The position numbers and the translations under genes are program-made. Positions 1 through 8,997 of a stretch of 64,000 bases of DNA are shown here, piece by piece. The DNA is from Bin5 sp022827195. Lineage in GTDB: Bacteria > Chloroflexota > Anaerolineae > Caldilineales > Caldilineaceae. A model generated the notes under the pieces. The model was not told the origin of the DNA. It did no database searches and was given only the letters and a program-made list of their open reading frames with translations. The stretch spans positions 4,836,001 through 4,900,000 of the forward strand of contig OZ242331.1 in the NCBI GenBank assembly GCA_965208275.1. The letters run 5' to 3'. Position 1 is the first letter of the stretch. Each line of letters begins with the position of its first letter.

Positions 1-669
1 GTACAGGCCCGTGCCGAGAATCGCCAGCGGATTCATGGCCTCGTCGACGCGCAGGCCTTCGACATAGGGCCATTCGTAAAAGCTGCTGTTCCTCTGTCCG
101 GGCATCCCTTCGGGGTCGAGAATGGTCTCGAAGCGGAGATACTGCGCCTCCGACTTCGGCTCGACCACGGCCAGCAGGTCAGAGATCGGGAAGCCCATCC
201 ACGGAATCACCATCGACCAGGCCTCTACGCAGCGCAGCCGGTAGATGCGCTCTTCAATATCGAACATCTTGCGCAGGTCGTCCACATCGTATGTGCCCGG
301 GTTGTTGACCAGCCCGCCGACCTCGACCGTCCACGGAGAGGTCGGATAGCCTTCGGCCAGGCGCGCCACCGCCTGCTTGTCAGTGGAAAACTCGTAGTAG
401 TTGTTGTAGTTGGTGATCTGGTCGAATGTGTTGAGCGGGTCACCCAGTTCGTCGGTGGTTCCGGCCTCTGCCAGTGTCGTTTCGGGCTGGTCCGCGCTCT
501 CCGTTTCGCCGCTGCCCGCCACCTCCTCCATCTCCGGCATCCTGCATGCGGCCAGCGCCGCCGCGCCCAAGGCAAGGCCGGCGCCCTTCATCAGGCTGCG
601 CCGGTTGAGGTAGACATGTTCCGGCGTAATCTCACTTGAGGGAATTTTGGGAATCTGAATGCGTGCCAT
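1..669 (-). CDS. msrP: Protein-methionine-sulfoxide reductase catalytic subunit MsrP (YedY family), C-terminus cut by window edge
   Basis: MsrP is a periplasmic molybdopterin enzyme that reduces methionine sulfoxide in exported proteins, using electrons from a membrane haem partner, MsrQ. The 223 visible residues start at an ATG behind a GGAGAAAGG ribosome site. They show a twin-arginine signal (RRSLMKGAG, residues 23-31) followed by an AACR cysteine region. The family block NNYYEFST comes next, then RLRCVEAWSMVIPW, whose cysteine is the molybdenum ligand in YedY. The frame runs open off the left edge, so the dimerisation end is missing. MsrQ is not in the window and would be expected further left. 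The identification rests on the very characteristic molybdenum-ligand block. Confidence 0.9.
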   Translation of the reverse strand, partial: MARIQIPKIPSSEITPEHVYLNRRSLMKGAGLALGAAALAACRMPEMEEVAGSGETESADQPETTLAEAGTTDELGDPLNTFDQITNYNNYYEFSTDKQAVARLAEGYPTSPWTVEVGGLVNNPGTYDVDDLRKMFDIEERIYRLRCVEAWSMVIPWMGFPISDLLAVVEPKSEAQYLRFETILDPEGMPGQRNSSFYEWPYVEGLRVDEAMNPLAILGTGLY

Positions 670-998
670 GGTTCTCATCCTTTCTCCATACGCCTATAGT
701 TGAGAATCGATGCGGGTATCCGAATTCGTATTCAAACCCAAGTATAGCCAGAAATTGTTACGGAACTATTGCGGACAATCTTATCAGAGGATTATCGATA
801 TCTGAAATGATATGGGCCGGACAGGCCACCGTAAGTGATCCGCAATACATACAGGAGCCAAGTTGCGATCCCCTCGTGATGCCAAGTAAAGTACTGCTGA
901 CAATGCTGTGGGATCCGCATTGATAGTTCCGAAAAACTGTCGCAGCCTACCTGTCGCGAATGCCCGAATGATAGCGCGACCTATCGAAGCTTGTTACG
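670..998. other. Intergenic region between divergent msrP and DUF2231 gene
   Basis: This is about 330 bases of lower-GC sequence between two divergently transcribed genes. It should hold promoters for both. I could not find a convincing paired -35/-10 set, and no open frame here looks like a protein. Confidence 0.5.
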
Positions 999-1475
999 AT
1001 GAAGCCGTCTCTCATTCATGCCGCTGTCGTCCATTTTCCTATCGCGCTGCTAATCTGCGGAAGTCTTGCCATGCTCGGATACCTCCATCGCTGGCCGCGC
1101 GCAGAGCTCCGCATTCTTGGCTGGGGCCTCGTCCTCCCCGGCTGGCTGACCGTGCTGGCGGCCATTGTCAGCGGCATCGTCGCCCAGGGGGGCCTGCCGC
1201 CGGACGCACCGTTTCGCCCAATTCTCAACTGGCATACCGGCAGCGGGTTGGCCCTGGCCGTTCTCTATGCGGAGTTGCTCTACCGCGGCTGGCTGCATTG
1301 GATGCGGGCCAAGAGGGCGGAACCGGACGAATCCTCTCCGCCGGTCGATATTCTGGACCAACGCAACGGGAAATGGCGCCTGACCCTGCAGCTTCTCCTC
1401 GGTATCGGGCTGGTGGTCCTCAGCGGATGGCTCGGAGGACATCTCGTCTATTCTTACGGCGTTGGCGTGCACTGA
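999..1475 (+). CDS. DUF2231-family membrane protein
   Basis: This is a 158-residue integral membrane protein with about four hydrophobic helices. It has the family hallmark near its start (LIHAAVVHFPIALL) and a C-terminal GGHLVYSYGVGVH ending, both typical of DUF2231 proteins. The function of the family is not established. Conserved histidines at the start and in NWHTGSG suggest haem or metal binding, but that is inference. It is divergent from msrP and lies 50 bp upstream of a two-component system, so a link to envelope redox state is possible. No strong ribosome site is visible before the ATG. Confidence 0.8.
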   Translation: MKPSLIHAAVVHFPIALLICGSLAMLGYLHRWPRAELRILGWGLVLPGWLTVLAAIVSGIVAQGGLPPDAPFRPILNWHTGSGLALAVLYAELLYRGWLHWMRAKRAEPDESSPPVDILDQRNGKWRLTLQLLLGIGLVVLSGWLGGHLVYSYGVGVH

Positions 1476-1526
1476 AGGGCAATGCGTACTACATATTCTG
1501 TCCGGCGCAGCGGGTAAGATCCCCCT

Positions 1527-2243
1527 ATGACAATGATTCTTGTCGTGGATGACGATCGGCTTATGCGGCGCAGCCTTTCAATCGGTCTGCAGGACGCCGG
1601 TTACCGCACGGAGACCGCCTCCAGCGGCGAAGAGGCGCTGGCAAAAGCCCGCCTGATCCGACCCCAGCTCGTGTTGCTGGACATCGGCCTGCCCGGAATC
1701 GATGGTCTGGAAACGCTGCGGGCGCTGCAGCAGTCTCTCGATGCGCCTGTCATCTTCGTGACCGCCCGCCGTCGCGAGCTGGATGAAATCGTCGGCCTCG
1801 AGTTGGGCGCGGACGACTACGTGACCAAGCCCTTCGACATTGATGTGCTCCTGGCCAGAGTAAAGGCCGTACTGCGGCGCGCCGCAGCAGAAGAGGGACG
1901 CGGCGGCGCAGAAATCCCCTTGCTTATCGTCGGCGACCTGGAGTTGGACCGCGCCGCGCACCGGGTGAAGGTTGGCGGGCGCTCTGTCGCGCTTACGCCC
2001 AAAGAGTTTCAACTCCTCGCCTTTCTCGCAACCCGGGCCGGTGAAGTCGTCCCGGTCGCCGACATTCTCAGTAACGTATGGGGGCCGGACTGGGTCGGCG
2101 AGATGCAGACCGTCTATGTCCATATCCGCTGGCTGCGCACAAAGATAGAGGAAGACGCGACACATCCCCGCCGGATTCACACCGTGCGGGGCGTGGGCTA
2201 TCGTCTGACCCCCGCAGACAAGGATGACCCGAATGTGGCGTAA
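1527..2243 (+). CDS. OmpR-family response regulator
   Basis: This 238-residue DNA-binding regulator belongs to a two-component system. The receiver domain (residues 1-120) has acidic pocket residues D8 and D9, phospho-acceptor D52 in LVLLDIGLPG, T79 and K101 in VTKPFD. The C-terminal winged helix (about 135-230) has the OmpR/PhoB pattern, including LTPKEFQLLAFLA and VRGVGYRL. The protein is full length. The next gene, a histidine kinase, overlaps its last codons, so the two are translated together and form a cognate pair. The signal and target genes are unknown. Confidence 0.95.
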   Translation: MTMILVVDDDRLMRRSLSIGLQDAGYRTETASSGEEALAKARLIRPQLVLLDIGLPGIDGLETLRALQQSLDAPVIFVTARRRELDEIVGLELGADDYVTKPFDIDVLLARVKAVLRRAAAEEGRGGAEIPLLIVGDLELDRAAHRVKVGGRSVALTPKEFQLLAFLATRAGEVVPVADILSNVWGPDWVGEMQTVYVHIRWLRTKIEEDATHPRRIHTVRGVGYRLTPADKDDPNVA

Positions 2244-3657
2244 TCTGCGCAGTCGGCTGGCCATCAGCCATCTTCTTCCCCTGCTTGTGATCGTTCCCCT
2301 TCTCAGCCTCCTGCTCTACTACCTGCTCGAAGCCGGTTACGTCCTCGAGAAAGCGACCGCGCAGCTGGCCGGACAGGGCGAGCTGATTTCACGGCTCTAC
2401 CAGGCCGAACTGTCCGCGCTGGAGGACGAAGAGCAGGCGCGCTCCCTCTTCGCCCGCCTGCAAGTGCAGGTCCCGGTCCTGTTCCATGTGGTGGACGAAG
2501 AGGGCAACATCGTCGTCAGGCCCGGAATCGCGACCGCCTCGACCAAGGTTCCTCTTCGCCCGCCGGACCAGGAGCTGCTGCGTAAGGCCCTGGCCGGCGA
2601 GACCGCCCGCCAGGTACGGCAAGGCAGCGCGTCTGTGGCTGTTCCCCTGCACAACGCTGACCGGGAGGTGGTCGGCGCCGTGCACCTGTCGATGCAGCTG
2701 ACCCAGGTCTCCAATCGGCTGGCGATTCTGCGCTGGACCGTTTGGGGGACGGTCGGCGCCGGGCTGCTGGTGGCCGTTCTTCTGAGCTTCGCACTCAGCC
2801 GCTCGCTGGATCAACCACTCGAGCGCCTGACGCGAGCCTCGCGCGCCGTAAACTTCGACGCCGCGCCGAACCCCGTAAAGGAAGAGGGGCCGACCGAAGT
2901 CCGCACGCTGGCGCGCACCTTCAATGAGATGTCGGAGCGGCTGTATGAGTTGGAGCAGGGAAGAAGGCGCCTGCTGAGCGCGGTCGTGCACGAGCTGGGC
3001 CGTCCACTGGGCGCGATCAAGGCCGCGGCGCAGGTGATGAGCCGGCACGACACGGAGTCGGAGACGGTCGTGGAACTCTCTTCCGGCATCGACGATCAGG
3101 TCGATCAGCTGCGACGTCTGCTCGATGACCTGGCCCTGCTGGCCCGCAACGATATGCGCAATCTGGCGCTCGACCTCGTCCCCACAGACGTGGGCGCGCT
3201 CGTCCGCGAAGAGAGCCGCCGTTATGACCCGCGCATCATGGAAAAGGAGATCGCGCTGGTCACGAACATCGCTCCCGATGCAATCCTCCCGGCGGCAGAC
3301 CCGATGCGGCTGGGCCAGATCGTAGGCAATCTGCTGGACAACGCCATCAAGTACACACCCCACGGCGGGCAAATCCGGGTTGATCTGCGTTCCGAAGTGG
3401 ACGCGGTCGAACTGACAATCGAGGACTCCGGGCCGGGCATCGACCCCTCCGAATTGGAGCGTATCTTTGACTTTCTCTACCGCTCCCCGCGACAGGAGCG
3501 GGTGCGCGAAGGGATGGGTATCGGGCTCGCGCTCTCGCGCCGGCTGGCAGAGGCGCAGGGCGGCACACTGACCGCACATAACCGGGCCGCAGGCACGGGC
3601 GCGCGCTTCCTGCTCTCTCTCAACAGAGAGTTGGCGGAGCCCGACACAAGTTCCTGA
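2233..3657 (+). CDS. Membrane sensor histidine kinase
   Basis: This is the kinase partner of the upstream OmpR-type regulator. Two membrane helices (about residues 12-32 and 168-188) bracket an extracytoplasmic sensor of about 130 residues, followed by HAMP, a HisKA dimerisation helix and an HATPase domain. The phospho-acceptor histidine lies in VVHELGRPLG. The N box is NLLDNAIKYTP and the G boxes are DSGPGID and GMGIGLALSRR. The ATG at 2233 is preferred because AAGG lies 9 nt upstream. An in-frame ATG at 2224 sits directly on that site. The H box reads HELGRP instead of the common HELRTP. The sensed signal cannot be told from sequence. Confidence 0.93.
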   Translation: MWRNLRSRLAISHLLPLLVIVPLLSLLLYYLLEAGYVLEKATAQLAGQGELISRLYQAELSALEDEEQARSLFARLQVQVPVLFHVVDEEGNIVVRPGIATASTKVPLRPPDQELLRKALAGETARQVRQGSASVAVPLHNADREVVGAVHLSMQLTQVSNRLAILRWTVWGTVGAGLLVAVLLSFALSRSLDQPLERLTRASRAVNFDAAPNPVKEEGPTEVRTLARTFNEMSERLYELEQGRRRLLSAVVHELGRPLGAIKAAAQVMSRHDTESETVVELSSGIDDQVDQLRRLLDDLALLARNDMRNLALDLVPTDVGALVREESRRYDPRIMEKEIALVTNIAPDAILPAADPMRLGQIVGNLLDNAIKYTPHGGQIRVDLRSEVDAVELTIEDSGPGIDPSELERIFDFLYRSPRQERVREGMGIGLALSRRLAEAQGGTLTAHNRAAGTGARFLLSLNRELAEPDTSS

Positions 3658-3820
3658 TGGCGCCGGAGCGGCGATAAGATTTCGTTAAAGTCTCCTTAGG
3701 GAACGGATAAGGACGGCAACGTGGAATCCTGCTATGCTAGGGGCCATTGGAGGAGTTGAGGCGGACCACCCGCTCCGAAATCGGGGACGGGATGGCCTAT
3801 AGACCAAGGAAGACGTAACA

Positions 3821-5227
3821 GTGCAACCAAGAACAGTCAGTCTGCGGACGTTTCTGGTTGTGGTCGGGGTTCTGGCAATCGCGTTTGTCATTGGATTGGC
3901 CGGAATCGGAAAAATAGAGATCACGCCGGCTACCGTGGAAGCCACGGCCAACCAGACACAACCCCAAGAGATCACATACATTACGCAAGAGGGAAGCCCC
4001 GATCATCCGGACCAGGAACTGCTTTCCCGCATCTACGAAGGAGCGACGCAGTCCGTTGTCAGCATCCTGGCGCGGCTCCCGGCGTCCCGGTTGGGGAATC
4101 CTGCCCGGCCGCAGGGCGGGCAGGGCAGCGGCTGGGTCTGGGATGAAGACGGGCACATCGTCACCAACAACCATGTCGTCGAAAACGCGACCGAGCTCAT
4201 CGTCAACTTCGCCAACGGCATGTGGGCTGAGGCCGAACTGGTCGCCCGCGATCCACAGTCGGATCTGGCCGTACTCCGTGTTGAAGCGCCTGACGGCGTG
4301 TCGCTGCGGCCACTGGTGCGTGCGGAATCGCTGCCCAAGGTCGGCCACTACACGATCGCGCTAGGCAGCCCTTTCGGCCTCGAAAACTCGATGTCGCTGG
4401 GCATCGTCAGCGCGCTGGGCCGCAGCTTCCCTATGGGAGACCCCGGGCGCGTCGGCCGCTATTCCCTGCCGGACGTAATCCAGACCGACGCGGCCATTAA
4501 TCCCGGCAATTCGGGCGGGCCGCTGCTGGACCTCAGCGGACGGGTCGTGGGTGTCAACTTCGCAATTCGCACCGAAGAGCGTTCGATTACCGGCGCCGGC
4601 GTGAATTCAGGTGTAGGCTTCGCCATACCAATCACGGTGGTCGAGCGCGTCGTACCGGCTCTGATCGATGACGACGAGTACCGTTATCCCTTTCTGGGCG
4701 TCTCCGGTATGACGGTCTCGGCGCCGGTCGCGGCAGAGTTGAATCTGGAAACCAACGTCCTCGGAGTTTTTGTGAGCCGGGCGCTGGAAGGCGGTCCGTC
4801 CGCTGATGCCGGTGTGCGCAGAGGCGACATCATCGTCAGCATCGATGGAATCGAGGTCCGCAGCTTCGAGGATGTGATCAGCTACCTGATTCTGCAGAAG
4901 TCGCCCGGCGAGACCGTCGAGCTCGGCGTTCTGCGCAACGGCAGGAGCCGCACGATCGATGTTGAGCTGGCTACCCGCCCCGCGATGGAGAACGAGGACC
5001 CCAATCTGCAGTGGGTAAGTATGAGAGAAGCGATCGAAATCGCCGCAGAGGCGGTCGCCGAGTCCGATGACATAGGGACAATCCTGAACAGCTCGGCCCG
5101 CGGCGGCGTTCGCGGCGGTGTCAGGGTTTGGATCGTTTCACTGGAGGGTGTGAACGGGACCGCGACCGTCGTGGTAGAGGCCGAAGAAGGAGAAGTGCTG
5201 GGCCTGGAAGTGGATGCCGGCAACTGA
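3821..5227 (+). CDS. HtrA/Deg-type trypsin-like serine protease with PDZ domain
   Basis: This is a membrane-anchored quality-control protease of 468 residues. It starts at a GTG behind AAGGAAGA and has one N-terminal membrane helix (about residues 10-30). The trypsin-like domain carries the full triad: H118 in TNNHVVENAT, D148 in SDLAVL and S231 in NPGNSGGP. One PDZ domain follows at about 290-385. The last 80 residues are an extra module, ending in a strand-rich segment somewhat like PepSY, which standard DegQ-type proteins lack. It probably removes damaged exported proteins. It sits alone behind the two-component genes, which may or may not control it. Confidence 0.93.
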   Translation: MQPRTVSLRTFLVVVGVLAIAFVIGLAGIGKIEITPATVEATANQTQPQEITYITQEGSPDHPDQELLSRIYEGATQSVVSILARLPASRLGNPARPQGGQGSGWVWDEDGHIVTNNHVVENATELIVNFANGMWAEAELVARDPQSDLAVLRVEAPDGVSLRPLVRAESLPKVGHYTIALGSPFGLENSMSLGIVSALGRSFPMGDPGRVGRYSLPDVIQTDAAINPGNSGGPLLDLSGRVVGVNFAIRTEERSITGAGVNSGVGFAIPITVVERVVPALIDDDEYRYPFLGVSGMTVSAPVAAELNLETNVLGVFVSRALEGGPSADAGVRRGDIIVSIDGIEVRSFEDVISYLILQKSPGETVELGVLRNGRSRTIDVELATRPAMENEDPNLQWVSMREAIEIAAEAVAESDDIGTILNSSARGGVRGGVRVWIVSLEGVNGTATVVVEAEEGEVLGLEVDAGN

Positions 5228-5238
5228 GTGGGGTTCTG

Positions 5239-5264
5239 TGCGCCCCCTCGCGCGAGGGGGCGCA
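5239..5264 (+). terminator. Perfect 26-nt palindrome after htrA-like gene, candidate terminator
   Basis: Thirteen-base arms (TGCGCCCCCTCGC and its exact complement) form a very stable hairpin 12 nt after the protease stop codon. The downstream T-run is poor at first, with a CTTTTT tract only about 13 nt later, so termination may be weak or factor assisted. Confidence 0.55.
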
Positions 5265-5421
5265 TTCCACGCTACCTTTTTGTTGACAATTACCTCCTCC
5301 AATACAGCAGTCGGGGAGCCGGGACAATGACGACCGGCTCCCCACTGTGTGTGCAGCGCGCCGGCGGCGGTGTAACCAATCCACAACTGAAACGTTAAAG
5401 GCACGAACGGAGGGTAAATCG

Positions 5422-6072
5422 ATGTCTGAAGTCGTGGGCGCAACGCATCAGTTCCATGATGCAGAATACGCCGAGGACTGGTCGCAGCGCTTCACGCCCA
5501 CGCCGGAGCGGCTGCATCTGTTCGAGACGATCTTGCAGCAGCTGCAAAGCGCCATTCCCGCGGACGGCCATGTCGTCGAGTTGGGGATCGGCCCGGCCTA
5601 TCTGGCCGAGTATCTTCTTGCCCGCCTGCCGTCAATCTCGTATGAAGGCGTCGACTTTTCACAGCCGATGTTGGGCCAAGCTGCGTCGCGTCTGGACCGG
5701 TTTGCCGCCCGCCTGCAGCTGAAACAGGCCGACCTGCTGCTCGACCGGTGGAGCTCCGACCTATCGCGTCCGCCCGCGGCTATCGTGTCCACCTGGGCGC
5801 TTCACGACCTGGGCGGACAGGCGCAGACGGCCCAGGTCTATCGGGCCTGCGCATCCGCTTTGCCGCGCGGCGGGCTGCTGCTGAACGGCGATTTTGTCCG
5901 GCCGGACGGAACCCTTCTCCCCTTTGAGCCAGGCCGGTTCGAAGTCGGCCGTCACCTGGAACTCCTGCAGCGGGCCGGTTTCTCACAAGTCTCCTCTTTA
6001 GGGCTGTGGGAAAAAGAGATCGAAGCGCCTACCGCGTCCCATAACTACGCCTGCCTGCTTGCCATCGCCTGA
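5422..6072 (+). CDS. SAM-dependent class I methyltransferase
   Basis: This is a 216-residue Rossmann-fold methyltransferase. Motif I is VVELGIGPAY (residues 51-60), followed by an acidic post-I strand (YEGVDFSQPM) and STWALHDLG at the motif IV position. The ATG at 5422 is chosen because GGAGGG sits 8 nt upstream; the open frame extends 75 nt further without a good start. The substrate is unknown. The HFxPxxERL-like N-terminus and the length suit small-molecule methyltransferases. It stands alone on the plus strand with no informative neighbour. Confidence 0.85.
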   Translation: MSEVVGATHQFHDAEYAEDWSQRFTPTPERLHLFETILQQLQSAIPADGHVVELGIGPAYLAEYLLARLPSISYEGVDFSQPMLGQAASRLDRFAARLQLKQADLLLDRWSSDLSRPPAAIVSTWALHDLGGQAQTAQVYRACASALPRGGLLLNGDFVRPDGTLLPFEPGRFEVGRHLELLQRAGFSQVSSLGLWEKEIEAPTASHNYACLLAIA

Positions 6073-6244
6073 CCGTGCTGGCGACTTTCTGTCCAACAAG
6101 GGCAACACGGCTTGGTTTCGGCAAAGGTGGTGCTTTGATGTACGCTTGTTTCCGCGCCATCCTGCCGGGAACAGTTTTCGCCGGGCTCATTGCCATTTTG
6201 ACGGCTGTTCAGGCCGTCTCGATTTCAGATTGGAAGGATTTACC

Positions 6245-6733
6245 ATGGCCGAAGCGCCCTTCGATATCCCCAAAGCCCACCGCTGGTTCGGCATCCAGCT
6301 CAACAACAGCACCATGGACGCCCTCGACGCCGGGCTGGTGACAGCGGAGACGGCCGAGCCCTACATTCACGCCGCGCACGCAAGCTGTCATCACTGGATG
6401 CAGGTCGGCACGGTCGCCAATCACGGTCGGGGTGAGTTTGCCGTCGCCAGCGTGTATGCCGCCGCCGGGCTAGGCGAGGCCGCGCTGCGTCACGCCCGTC
6501 GTTATCTGGAACTGTTTGAAGCCAACCCCGCTGAGATGGAAGATTGGGACAAGGCTTTCGCCTATGATTCCCTGGCAAGGGCATACGCGGCTGCTGGGAA
6601 TACTCAAGCGGCGCGCCAGGCCCGAGCACAGGCGCGGGCGGCCGGCGATGCCATCGCAGATGAGGAAGATCGAACTGTCTTTTTGAATTGGTTCGAAGGG
6701 GGTCAATGGCACGGCCTGGCCCGCGAGCCGTAG
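6245..6733 (+). CDS. Small helical (TPR-like) protein of unknown function
   Basis: This 162-residue protein starts at an ATG behind GGAAGGA. It is alpha-helical, with a HAAHASCHHWMQVG segment (about residues 41-54). A TPR-like pair of helices follows (FAVASVYAAAGLGEAALRHA and a second AYDSLARAYAAAGNTQAARQ block), typical of Chloroflexota hypothetical proteins that I have seen near enzymes. No catalytic motif is evident, though a histidine cluster (CHHW) could bind metal. I cannot assign a function. Confidence 0.7.
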   Translation: MAEAPFDIPKAHRWFGIQLNNSTMDALDAGLVTAETAEPYIHAAHASCHHWMQVGTVANHGRGEFAVASVYAAAGLGEAALRHARRYLELFEANPAEMEDWDKAFAYDSLARAYAAAGNTQAARQARAQARAAGDAIADEEDRTVFLNWFEGGQWHGLAREP

Positions 6734-6774
6734 CCGCGCCGCTCTTGCTCAGAGCCGAGCACTGAACTGTCCGT

Positions 6775-8199
6775 TCAACCCGCCTGCCACTTGTCGTAGA
6801 CCTGCAACCCGCGGCGCTCGCGGACACCGTCCCGCCAGGCCTCCTTGTGGTTATGCGTGCGCTGAAACTTGATTTGCAGGCCGGAAGAAATCGGCTCCTC
6901 ATGGCGCCCGTACCACCCCTCCAATTCCTGCTCAAGTTCTTCCTGAATCGCGGCAAACTCATCCCAGCCGGCGCGGTTGAAACACTCACCCGGGTCGCTT
7001 TCCAACTCGAACAGGTCATGTGGTCCGTCCGGGTAACGCTTGACCAGTTTGTGGCTCGGTGTGCGCACCATGCGCAGGTCGCCGTACTCGCCGTAACGGG
7101 TATCGTTCCATGTCTCCTGGCCGCTGCCGTCCAGCAGATGCGCGTAGCTGGCGCCGGCATAGTTGCGGCTCTCGTCCAATCCGATCCCGGCCCAGTCGCA
7201 GATGGCGCGAAAGGTGTCGTAATGGTCCACGCAGCGCGCGTTGACCTGTCCCGCGGCGACCCGGCCCGGCGCGCGAATCATCAGCGGCACGCGGGTAGAA
7301 ATCTCGTACATGTTCAGCGGACGCGTGCTGTTGCCTTTGCCCCAGAATCCGTTCTGCCCCACCGAGCAGCCATGGTCAGACGTATAGATCACAACCGTGT
7401 TTTCCAGCCGTCCGTCAGTTTCCAACCTGTCCAGCAGGCGGCCCACTTCGCGATCGATCTCGCTGACCGCGGCATAGTAGCCAATGTAGCGGCTCCGAAT
7501 CTCCTCTTCAGTCGGCTGGACTCCATCGGCCAAACCTTCATTGCGCTGCCACGGGTGGGGCTCGTAAGGAGGTACATCTCTGAATTCGGCGTCGGCGAAG
7601 CGCGCCGTAAGTTGTGGGTCATGGGTCTCGGCCTGGTAGGGTGAATGGGTGGCGATGTAACCCACATTGAGGAAAAACGGCTGTTCCGCCGGCGCGCTAT
7701 CCAAAAACTGTAATGCGTGATCGGTGATGAGCGTGCTCTTGTTGCCGGCCAATTCCAACGATTCACCGTTCAGGTGATAGGTGTAAGCGCCGTTGTGTGC
7801 GCCCTGCCAGCGGGGCAGTCCGAATGCCCAGTCGAAACCGCGCGGCGTGCGGTGTGAGCGCCCCATGTGCCACTTTCCGGACAGGCCGCAGCGATAGCCG
7901 GCCGCGGAGAGAAGCTGCGGCAGGGTCGCCTCGCCAGCCAGCCAGTCAAAGTCGCCGATGACCGGTTCCGCCTCCTGCAGCCAGTCATGAATGCCGACCT
8001 GCGACGGTGTACGCCCGGTCATCAGGCAGGCGCGCGCCGGCGAGCAGACCGGGCAGGGGGTGAACGCGTTGGCGAAACGGGCCCCCTCCGCAGCCAGCCG
8101 GTCCAGATTGGGCGTCTGCAATTCGCTGTTGCCGTAGCAGCCGTTCGCCCACTGACCGTGGTCGTCGCTGAGGAAGAGGAGAATATTGGGACGGTCCAT
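6775..8199 (-). CDS. Type I sulfatase (formylglycine-dependent arylsulfatase family)
   Basis: This 474-residue enzyme hydrolyses sulfate esters, probably on polysaccharides or other organosulfates. The ATG at 8199 follows AGGAAA. N-terminal metal ligands D12 and D13 lie in FLSDDHG. The signature C52-S-P-A-R56 carries the cysteine that is converted to formylglycine. Further family blocks are CGLSGKWHMG and YTSDHG. No signal peptide is seen, so it should be cytoplasmic. The maturation enzyme is not nearby. It lies downstream of a toxin-antitoxin pair and a sugar-acid gene group; a role in carbohydrate sulfate removal is inferred. Confidence 0.92.
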   Translation of the reverse strand: MDRPNILLFLSDDHGQWANGCYGNSELQTPNLDRLAAEGARFANAFTPCPVCSPARACLMTGRTPSQVGIHDWLQEAEPVIGDFDWLAGEATLPQLLSAAGYRCGLSGKWHMGRSHRTPRGFDWAFGLPRWQGAHNGAYTYHLNGESLELAGNKSTLITDHALQFLDSAPAEQPFFLNVGYIATHSPYQAETHDPQLTARFADAEFRDVPPYEPHPWQRNEGLADGVQPTEEEIRSRYIGYYAAVSEIDREVGRLLDRLETDGRLENTVVIYTSDHGCSVGQNGFWGKGNSTRPLNMYEISTRVPLMIRAPGRVAAGQVNARCVDHYDTFRAICDWAGIGLDESRNYAGASYAHLLDGSGQETWNDTRYGEYGDLRMVRTPSHKLVKRYPDGPHDLFELESDPGECFNRAGWDEFAAIQEELEQELEGWYGRHEEPISSGLQIKFQRTHNHKEAWRDGVRERRGLQVYDKWQAG

Positions 8200-8279
8200 T
8201 TGAGGCTTTCCTGTCAGGATTGGTGCGCGTTTCGAGCACTCGGTGGCGGCATTCAGGCGGCCGGAGATGGGGATGCAGG

Positions 8280-8609
8280 CTACTTGGGAGGATAGATTCG
8301 CCACGCCTGTCCTGGCTGAAGTGCGGGGGTTGTCCGGCCAAGTTCAGGAATCAACGCTGCCAGATCTTCAAGTCGTTGGCTCGATGGCCGCAGGATCACC
8401 ACTGCCAAATCGAACTGCCGAATAGGCTGTTGATAGGGAATATTGGCATCCAGGGTCACAAGAACGTCGAAATACTCTTGGGCGGCTCGCAGCGAGTCCC
8501 CGTTCTTGAGCCCCTTCCAGCCTCTGAAATCCACTGTCTCAACTGTCATCTCTTCAGGGAAGTGATGCCTGAGGTGAACGTCAACATCCTCGTCAAGCAG
8601 TACTCGCAC
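8280..8609 (-). CDS. DUF5615 PIN-like toxin
   Basis: This 109-residue protein has the start MRVLLDEDVD and later VLVTLDANIPY, the two acidic patches of PIN-like DUF5615 proteins. Those are presumed RNases of type II toxin-antitoxin modules. It begins at a GTG that lies inside the end of the upstream DUF433 gene (17-nt overlap), so the two are translationally coupled in antitoxin-toxin order. RNase activity and toxicity are inferred from the family. The module sits between a sulfatase and an FAH-family enzyme and is likely a mobile accessory unit. Confidence 0.8.
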   Translation of the reverse strand: MRVLLDEDVDVHLRHHFPEEMTVETVDFRGWKGLKNGDSLRAAQEYFDVLVTLDANIPYQQPIRQFDLAVVILRPSSQRLEDLAALIPELGRTTPALQPGQAWRIYPPK

Positions 8610-8850
8610 TGTGTACCCGCAGCCGGTCTATTGCTTCAGGCGAAATCTTGAGATACGACTCGACCTGCCAGCGTTCAACGGTAGGGAAAGACTCCAGGAA
8701 TTCCCCAATCGAAGACCCTCCTATGAGATAATGCACAAGCGTTTCTACGGGAACGCGCGTGCCGGAGAAGACCAGATCTCCACTGTGGATCTCGGGATCA
8801 CGAGATACCACTTTCGCAAGTTCGACCGTCCTGTTATTCAGTGCAGCCAT
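8593..8850 (-). CDS. DUF433 antitoxin
   Basis: This 85-residue protein belongs to the DUF433 family of small helix-turn-helix antitoxins. The family core is visible as VSRDPEIHSGDLVFSGTRVPVETLV, followed by a helix pair resembling a DNA-binding unit (FPTVERWQVESYL). The start is taken at the ATG at 8850, directly behind GGAGAGG; an upstream in-frame start is possible but less well placed. It precedes and overlaps the DUF5615 toxin gene. It probably neutralises that toxin and represses the shared promoter, as is usual for the class. Confidence 0.82.
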   Translation of the reverse strand: MAALNNRTVELAKVVSRDPEIHSGDLVFSGTRVPVETLVHYLIGGSSIGEFLESFPTVERWQVESYLKISPEAIDRLRVHSASTA

Positions 8851-8997
8851 ATCCCTCTCCTCTACCCGACAAGCCAATGCATAAACCGCACAGACGGCGC
8901 AATCTTCCGTCCCGATTCAGGACAAATTGGCTCCTCACGGTACTCTATGCCAGTCGATACCCGGCCCTTCCGTCCGCTTCAGCTGACAAGACTCTTC

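Noticed and set aside
5283..5310. Sigma-70 promoter at TTGACA
   Set aside because: No acceptable -10 hexamer lies 16-18 nt downstream, and the methyltransferase start is over 100 nt away.
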